DNA of 64,000 bases, from contig OY754471.1 of the NCBI GenBank assembly GCA_963575645.1, positions 32,930,401 through 32,994,400 of the forward strand, written 5' to 3'. A model generated the notes under the pieces. It saw only the letters and a list, made by a program, of their open reading frames with translations. It searched no databases and was not told where the DNA came from. How positions within the stretch are numbered: position 1 is the first letter of the stretch; the number at the start of each line of letters is the position of its first letter. Source of the stretch: Xanthostigma xanthostigma (taxonomy: Eukaryota; Arthropoda; Insecta; Raphidioptera; Raphidiidae). Below, in pieces: positions 58,020 through 64,000 of the stretch. Made by a program: the position numbers and the translations under genes.

Positions 58020-59290
58020 AAAAAAATTATGCAGTTTTTGACAAAATACCGTCGTATTTCAGCCATTTTGTAAAAAATATTTACAAATTATATTCATGAA
58101 CCTTCCTCGTTTATCGCTCTTTCTATTACCGAAAACAATTTCAAAATCCGGTGCGTGGTTTAGTAGAAGAGAGCGGAGAAAAAGACAGAGACTTTGTTTT
58201 TAACTGTGCAGTCTTTGACAAAATACCGTCGTATTTCAGCCATTTTGAAAAAATATTTACAAATTGTATACAGAAACCTTCCTCGTATATTGATCTTTCT
58301 ATTAGCGAAAACCATTTCAAAATCCGGTGCGTGGTTTAGAAGAAATGACCGGTGAAAAAGACAAAGACAGTCTGAGACTCTGATTTTAACTATGTAGGCT
58401 TTGCTAAAATTCCGTCGTAGTTCAGTTAATTTGTAAAAAATATTTATAAATTATATACAGAAACCTTCCTCGTTTATTGCTCTTTCTACTATCGAAAACC
58501 ATTTTTAGGTTCGGCGCATGGTTTAGAAGAAGTGAGCGGAGAAGAAGACAAAGACAGACAGAGACTGTTTTTAACTATGCAGTCTTTGACAAAACAACGT
58601 CGGTGTTCTTCTAAACTATGCGCCGGATCGTAAAATGGTTTTCGGTAATAGAAAGAGCGATAAGCATGGAAGGTTTCTGTATATAATTTGTAAATAGTTT
58701 TTACAAAATGCCTGAACTACGACAGTGTTTTAGCTCAGACTGCATAGTTAAAAATAGAGCTTCTGTCTGTCTTTGTCTTTTTCTCAGCTCACTTCTTCTA
58801 AGCCATGCGCCGGATCTAAAAATGGTTTTCGGTAGTCGAAAGAGCAATAAACGAGGAAGGTTTCTGTATATAATTTATAAATATTTTTTACAAAATACCT
58901 GAACTACGACGGAATTTTAGCAAAGACTACATAGTTAAAATCAGAGTCTCAGACTGTCTTTGTCTTTTTCACCGGTCATTTCTTCTAAACCACGCACCGG
59001 ATTTTGAAATGGTTTTCGCTAATAGAAAGATCAATATACGAGGAAGGTTTCTGTATACAATTTGTAAATATTTTTTCAAAATGGCTGAAATACGACGGTA
59101 TTTTGTCAAAGACTGCACAGTTAAAAACAAAGTCTCTGTCTTTTTCTCCGCTCTCTTCTACTAAACCACGCACCGGATTTTGAAATTGTTTTCGGTAATA
59201 GAAAGAGCGATAAACGAGGAAGGTTCATGAATATAATTTGTAAATATTTTTTACAAAATGGCTGAAATACGACGGTATTTTGTCAAAAAC
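58020..59290. repeat. Mirrored tandem units at the centre of FB-F
   Basis: A unit of 174-189 bp with AATCCGGTGCGTGGTTTAG, GACAAAGAC and CAGAAACCTTCCTCGT runs about three times before the axis near 58610-58650. It runs about four times in reverse after it. Units nearest the axis are the most diverged. Confidence 0.85.
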
Positions 59291-59678
59291 TGCATAATTT
59301 TTTTATGATGTTATCAATTATGTTATTTTTTTTATTATGTTACTCGTTTATGCTACTATGCTACTCAATTTGGTTACTCAACCACATTAAAATCACTGAA
59401 TGGATTTACATAACGATTATTAGGTATTAAATTTAAATTTGCGAAAATGCAGTTTTCTCATTTTTTGGATTTTTAAAATTTGTGAGTAAACTATATGGCC
59501 TACAGACGTCGTTCTCTGCTTAAATTAAAGCTAATTACATTTGCTACAATATATGTTCCTATGATATTTCCCTTAAAATGAGTATTTTTCCCGATATCGG
59601 TGTCAAAAATTGACCAAATCTTAAAATTTCACTTTGTTATAAAAACTGGTCAATTTTTGGAAAGCTGTATCTCGGTAA

Positions 59679-59729
59679 TAGACTCTTTGTAAGTCTCTTT
59701 TACAAATAAATATTCATATTCATATTCAA
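59679..59729 (+). mobile_element. 51-bp LINE-tail insertion in the right arm of FB-F
   Basis: The left arm (57631-57658, reversed) reads CTCGGTAAGTATTGAACC without interruption. The right arm has 51 extra bases between CTCGGTAA and GTATTGAACC, containing ACAAATAAATATTCATATTC repeats. An AATAAA plus a hexamer tail is the look of a severely 5'-truncated LINE copy. Confidence 0.7.
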
Positions 59730-60013
59730 GTATTGAACCTACAGAGCTGGTTCTTGTCTCAGATTGTAGCAATTTTAGTCTACTTAAAAACGTATAAAAA
59801 ATATTTTATAAAAAAATGCATAGTTTAAGACCTATATTGAGAATACCAAAAAAAGTGACCTTTCCCCCCCTCCCCCACCGCCGGCTCGTGTCCCTCCCTC
59901 GGGGGCTTTTAGTATATTCATCTGAACACCTTTAGGAATAACTGTACCAACTTTCAAAACTACACGAATTATTCGGTCTGATCGACGATTCTGAAACTAA
60001 TTTTCTTAGACTA

Positions 60014-60869
60014 TGTTACCACCCAGAAATAGATGCACTATCCTGGGAAGCATTTTTGTAATATAAAGTTACAAACCATAAAAACAGTTCCCACACAATA
60101 TTGTTTACTTTATCTAAGAATTTAGGACAATCTGCAAATTTTATGCGATTTTTATTACTTTAGTTTCCTTTAAAATACATAAAGTAAACAATATATCAGG
60201 AGACTGTCAAAAACCTTACTTAAATGCAACCTGTCAATAGCTGATAAATTGCGACACTTAAATTTAATATTCTCACTAAAACTGTGGGAACGAACAGATA
60301 TTGCGAAGATCTTTTGCCACCCTGAATATTTCAAGAGGGGGAGCAAAGGTATAAATATAATTAAGATACCCAGCGCGGGATGAATCAGTCAGATGAAGGA
60401 ATCAGTCGGGAAAAGTCGATCAGTGGGTGAAGATCAATCAGTTGTTAAAGATGAATCAGTGGGTTAAGATCAATTAGTGAGTGATATAATCGCGACTTAA
60501 AAACGAGTGTCTGTACTGAAGGGAGGGTAAGTCAACATGTTTACTGTGTAATTTAGTATTAGTATAAGCCAAACAGATGTATCTTTATTGTTTTTTCTTT
60601 GTTTACTATTAAAACATTTTGTTAAATATTATAAAATGCTTTTACTCAATGTAACCTATGACTCAATCAATTAACCTGAAGTCTCTCAGATAAAAGAACT
60701 CACAAACGTTCGTGGTGGGGGTGTAATACCACAGTTATGATTATATAACAATGGTGAATACCACGCCGATAACAAGCAGTGGTATCTGTGGAAAATGCAC
60801 TCTCTTCCACGACGTATGTCCTTAGTCGCCAGTGGTAATATATACCCCACTGACGACGGGGGCGTAACA
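60014..60869 (+). repeat. 5' LTR of the gypsy element
   Basis: Begins TGTTACCACCCAG and ends GGGGGCGTAACA, giving inverted TGTTAC/GTAACA ends, about 856 bp. TATAAATA lies near 60350. A run of diverged repeats of about 22 bp (GATGAATCAGT and variants) follows at about 60382-60480. Confidence 0.8.
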
Positions 60870-60870
60870 A

Positions 60871-60888
60871 TGGTGGCAGCGGCGCAAT
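60871..60888 (+). promoter_or_regulatory. Primer-binding-site-like sequence
   Basis: TGGTGGCAGCGGCGCAAT lies one base after the LTR end, the position and TGG start expected of a tRNA primer-binding site. The priming tRNA was not identified. Confidence 0.7.
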
Positions 60889-61224
60889 CTGAGTTTTGTT
60901 ATCTAACAATCTAAGTAACAATTAATTGACTGACGGTATGTTGAGTTATAGGTTTGCAGATGGTACATGTAATCATAAAGCTGAGGGAATAGAAGTGTCA
61001 GGCTTTCAAGGCTATGGAAATGGTCCTCGAGCCGGGGGATCGGTCTAACACTTCTAAAGTACCGGAAGTTCAGCGTTAGTTGCTAGGGGTGGATTGAGCA
61101 TTGCAAATAGCAATATTTAAATCTATTTCTGTTGCTAATGAGCGCTGGATTTATTTATGAGTATGAGATAGAGAGTATTTTATAATTTTTTTTATTGGAT
61201 GTCGTATATATTTTATAATTAATT

Positions 61225-62283
61225 ATGCCTAACGACGATATGAACCCGTCCACAAGTGGGACCAGACAGTCCACAGGCGGAATTAGCCCCACCGTAGTAA
61301 CCCTCGAGTATCCAAGACCGGGATTGGGACAGTTTGCGAACGCAATAGAAACATTTTCGGGGAAAGAAAATATTAGAGAATTTTTTAAAAGGGCTGAGCA
61401 ACGGGCTGATTTAGATAGCATTCCTCTCTCATCCCTATTAAAAGTTATTAAATGTAAGCTAACAGGGTCCGCTTATACCTACTTTGAAAGTACTCCTTTT
61501 CTGTCGGACGCAACAACCACATATGAGCAATTTAAAAACTCTTTAATCAATCAATTTTCTCCGCGACGAAGCACAGGATCGTCAAGATTTAGATTAACGC
61601 AGGTTTATCAAAGAAATGGAGAATCAGTTAGGGATTTTGCGCTGAGATTAAAATCCGTTGGTATGGAAACCTTAGCAGAAAAGTTGGAAAATGCGACCGA
61701 AAATCAACGTGCGGGTATAATTAAAACAAACACCGATGATGTGCTGGCACAATTTAGAATGGGGTTAAGAAGCGACATAGCTAGAGCAATTGGTACCATA
61801 ATGGCGTTACAGGATGGTTTAGATATTGACAGAGCCATTGATATCGCCGAGGAAGAAGAATTAAACCAGGGTATGTTAAACCCTACTAGAGGCACGGTAC
61901 ATGCGGTAGTAAAGCCAGATCAAAGACAACAATTTGAAAGGAACCAATCAACAGTAATAAAATGTTATAATTGTTGTCGCGAGGGACACTTTGCTCGGGA
62001 CTGCAAAAGTCCAGTGACGTGTTTACAATGTGGTAAAGAGGGTCATAGAAGAAATAATTGCCATATGGCTATGCAGAGAAACCATATGCAGAGAAGCCAC
62101 ATGCAGAGAAATTCCCAATGGAATAATAAAAGGAGCGATGACAGATACAATAGAGACATAAGTACCTGGGAAAAGAGAAACCAAGCAGACAGAAGAGAGA
62201 CAGCGCAACCGAATAGACGTGAGAATTTAAACGCCGTTGGCACCTCGAAGGAAGTTCTCCGCTTCGGGGGAAGCCGAAAGTAA
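61225..62283 (+). CDS. Gag polyprotein of the gypsy element
   Basis: A 352-residue frame. The N-terminal half has the capsid-like fold region of Ty3/gypsy gags (LIDQF-type block reads NSLINQFSPRR, then RLTQVYQRNGESVRDFALRL). Two CCHC zinc knuckles follow at about residues 247-260 (CYNCCREGHFARDC) and 266-279 (CLQCGKEGHRRNNC), for binding the element RNA. A basic tail with three HMQR repeats follows. Start chosen at the first ATG of the frame after the leader. Confidence 0.93.
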   Translation: MPNDDMNPSTSGTRQSTGGISPTVVTLEYPRPGLGQFANAIETFSGKENIREFFKRAEQRADLDSIPLSSLLKVIKCKLTGSAYTYFESTPFLSDATTTYEQFKNSLINQFSPRRSTGSSRFRLTQVYQRNGESVRDFALRLKSVGMETLAEKLENATENQRAGIIKTNTDDVLAQFRMGLRSDIARAIGTIMALQDGLDIDRAIDIAEEEELNQGMLNPTRGTVHAVVKPDQRQQFERNQSTVIKCYNCCREGHFARDCKSPVTCLQCGKEGHRRNNCHMAMQRNHMQRSHMQRNSQWNNKRSDDRYNRDISTWEKRNQADRRETAQPNRRENLNAVGTSKEVLRFGGSRK

Positions 62284-62288
62284 AGTTT

Positions 62289-64000
62289 ATGATACCAGTA
62301 ATTAGCACAGAGACCCCGGAAGCACCGTACATTTTAAAAGCGAAAATCGGGAGCAAAAATGTAAGTTTACTTATAGATACGGGATCTCCAGTTTCCATTA
62401 TCAAGGATACGTTCATACGAGATTTTGAATACTTCGGTACAAGATTTCCACAGGAGTTATCGAGCATAACAGGTCACAAAATTTACAGTACAGGAGCTGC
62501 ACGAGTAAATTTAAATGTAAGAAATTTCGATTTCCCTGTTAATTTTGTTGTTTGCAGGCAAGTACCAATGCAAGTCGAAGGCCTTTTGGGGCGCGATTTC
62601 TTGCAGCAACAACAGGCTCTTATTGACTTCAGTAGAGGTATACTGATAATAGGAGAACTAACAGTGCAATTAGCGACAGAGGAAGAAATAAACTTTGAAG
62701 ATAAAGTTCTAGGAGACGCAACGTGTGGTAATATTAGAGAAAAAATTAGAGAAAAAAATTCAGAGGAAGAATTAATAAACATAAACGAGATAAAAGAATG
62801 CAAAAAACCGAGGTATAATAAAAATGAAGTTAAAACCAGTAGGCGACTTGTTAGAGAAAAGGACAATGCCACTGATAATAAAATATGTTGGGACGAACAC
62901 ATGTTGAGAAGAGGTAGACAACAGTCAAAAAATGCACAATTGACTAGGGTCGGTCAAAAATCCGAGAGTTCAATTAAAAAGGTTGTACCTTCAGCGCAAG
63001 AGAACCAACGACAAATATGTCAGGATGACACGACGCCGGCTTCACTGCGGCAACAGTGGAATAACGGTGTCGGACATGTAGATTGCCGTCTACCTGTCAC
63101 GTTACAAAAGGAAATTTTAATTCCTGCCCGGCATGAATGCGTTTGTTCTGCTATATTAAAGGGGGTAAAAAGACCAAATACTTCGGTATTAATTGAACCG
63201 GAGACGATCTTAATTCGAGGTGTGATGTCAGCAAGAGTATTGAGCAAAATACATGGCGAAAATTCGGTAATTGTACGTCTGATCAACGTCACCGAAACAC
63301 CTCTGAAGATAAGCGCAAAAACTGTTGTTGGTCATGCAGAGATAATTAATAGTGACCAAGAAGTGGAAAAATTGAGTAAAAGTATTTGTACAACAAATGT
63401 GTTACAGTCGAGGGTAAACCTGAAGAGAAGTAAGGGGAACCAAATAAAGGCAGATATACGAGAATATATAGCGATGGAGCATTTAGAAGAAAAAAATAGA
63501 GAATTATTAATGACGTTAATTAATGAGTATGAAGATTTATTTTTGATAGAAGGTGTTAAACTAGGTGTAGCCAAAGGAGTTCAACACCGAATTATTACTG
63601 AGGACGTACCTCCCATTGCGCAGGCTCCGTACAGAGTACCACACGCTCAGAGAAAAATATTAAAAGACGAAATTGATGGATTATTAAAAGAAGGAATTAT
63701 CAAACCATCACTATCCCCGTGGAGTGCACCGGTTGTCATGGTGCCGAAGAAGTCAGAGAGTGGAGAAGGAAAAATAAGAGTATGCATTGATTATAGGAAA
63801 TTGAATGCAGTGACGAATAGAGATTTTTACCCTTTACCTAATATTCACGAGACGTTTGATTTAATGAATAAAGCGAATTTATTCACTACATTAGATTTGG
63901 CTAGTGGATATCACCAAATAGAGGTAGCGCAAAGAGATCAAGAAAAAACAGCCTTTAGTACACCAGACGGACATTACGAATATAATCGTATGCCATTTGG
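62289..64000 (+). CDS. Pol polyprotein of the gypsy element (5' part)
   Basis: Runs open to the window end, about 570 codons. It opens with a retropepsin-type aspartic protease (LLIDTGSPVSII near residue 28, GLLGRDFL later). A linker domain of about 300 residues follows, then the reverse transcriptase N-terminus: GIIKPSLSPWSAPVVMVPKK, IRVCIDYRKLNAVTNRDFYP, LFTTLDLASGYHQIEV, TAFSTPDGHYEYNRMPFG. These are Ty3/gypsy (17.6/297-like) blocks. Pol lies in the -1 frame relative to gag, as is common in this family, which uses frameshifting. Confidence 0.93.
   Translation, partial: MIPVISTETPEAPYILKAKIGSKNVSLLIDTGSPVSIIKDTFIRDFEYFGTRFPQELSSITGHKIYSTGAARVNLNVRNFDFPVNFVVCRQVPMQVEGLLGRDFLQQQQALIDFSRGILIIGELTVQLATEEEINFEDKVLGDATCGNIREKIREKNSEEELININEIKECKKPRYNKNEVKTSRRLVREKDNATDNKICWDEHMLRRGRQQSKNAQLTRVGQKSESSIKKVVPSAQENQRQICQDDTTPASLRQQWNNGVGHVDCRLPVTLQKEILIPARHECVCSAILKGVKRPNTSVLIEPETILIRGVMSARVLSKIHGENSVIVRLINVTETPLKISAKTVVGHAEIINSDQEVEKLSKSICTTNVLQSRVNLKRSKGNQIKADIREYIAMEHLEEKNRELLMTLINEYEDLFLIEGVKLGVAKGVQHRIITEDVPPIAQAPYRVPHAQRKILKDEIDGLLKEGIIKPSLSPWSAPVVMVPKKSESGEGKIRVCIDYRKLNAVTNRDFYPLPNIHETFDLMNKANLFTTLDLASGYHQIEVAQRDQEKTAFSTPDGHYEYNRMPF

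Larger units (their letters stand above)
57394..59980. repeat. Very long near-perfect foldback FB-F (2.6 kb)
   Basis: Termini CAGACCAAATAATTCGTGTA and its mirror at 59961-59980 (one change). Arms of about 1.25 kb read the same over long stretches, including the GC-rich CCCCCGAGGGAGGGACACGA block, with only scattered differences. Two 62-codon frames on opposite strands (58151-58339 and 58985-59173) encode identical peptides. The inner halves are 174-189-bp tandem units. No transposase. Arms this similar imply a young copy or repeated conversion. Confidence 0.92.
60014..64000 (+). mobile_element. Ty3/gypsy LTR retrotransposon, 5' part (fossil, runs off window)
   Basis: Order seen: 5' LTR (60014-60869), primer-binding-site-like sequence (60871 on), leader, gag with two zinc knuckles, pol with protease then reverse transcriptase. 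The 3' half lies beyond the window. It looks whole as far as visible; no breaks seen. Likely young, though without the 3' LTR the age cannot be estimated. It inserted just right of FB-F. Confidence 0.92.

Noticed and set aside
58151-59173. Identical 62-residue peptides on opposite strands
   Set aside because: They are mirrored arms of FB-F, not duplicated genes.

Overview
This is an A+T-rich eukaryotic window, almost certainly from an arthropod and probably an insect. The evidence is its repeat repertoire: jockey/CR1-like LINE tails, tRNA-headed SINEs, mariner, hAT, PIF/Harbinger, Helitron and gypsy pieces, and several dispersed boxes common in insect genomes. The order cannot be fixed by eye. 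I see no complete host protein-coding gene. The only host-like candidate is a THAP-type zinc-finger exon near 14.3 kb. Elsewhere the window is intergenic or intronic DNA made of transposable-element remains.

Layout. 0.4-10 kb: a foldback repeat (355-1090), an internally deleted mariner (4364-5052), a MITE (5853-6263), a large foldback (6531-7509), a LINE tail, a minus-strand LTR (8044-8687) and another foldback (9590-9831). 10.3-12.4 kb: a dispersed repeat split by a 1.58-kb AT-rich element with an 8-bp target duplication. 14-16.5 kb: the THAP exon and a LINE 3' end. 18-25 kb: tandem repeats, foldbacks, a second LINE end, a tRNA-SINE, and a 107-bp insertion datable from a paralogous empty site. 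25.8-34.5 kb: a Harbinger transposase exon, several foldbacks, an LTR remnant, MITEs and a mariner-type relic. 35-46 kb: a compound hairpin, hammerhead-like boxes, a solo LTR and a hAT MITE with a perfect 8-bp duplication. 47.0-53.7 kb: a stack of nested elements (a foldback containing a foldback that contains a Helitron and a further insertion). 54-56 kb: a LINE relic and a SINE split by a foldback. 57.4-60.0 kb: a 2.6-kb near-perfect hairpin. 60.0-64.0 kb: the 5' LTR, gag and start of pol of a Ty3/gypsy element that runs off the window.

The features do not form a pathway. The theme is nested insertion into long inverted repeats. Three points deserve a second look: (1) the 57.4-60.0 kb hairpin and the 47-54 kb nest as possible sources of double-stranded RNA; (2) perfect heat-shock elements just upstream of TATA boxes in three LTR copies of two families; (3) a recurrent CTGANGA-stem-GAAA box resembling the hammerhead-ribozyme core, found at least six times.
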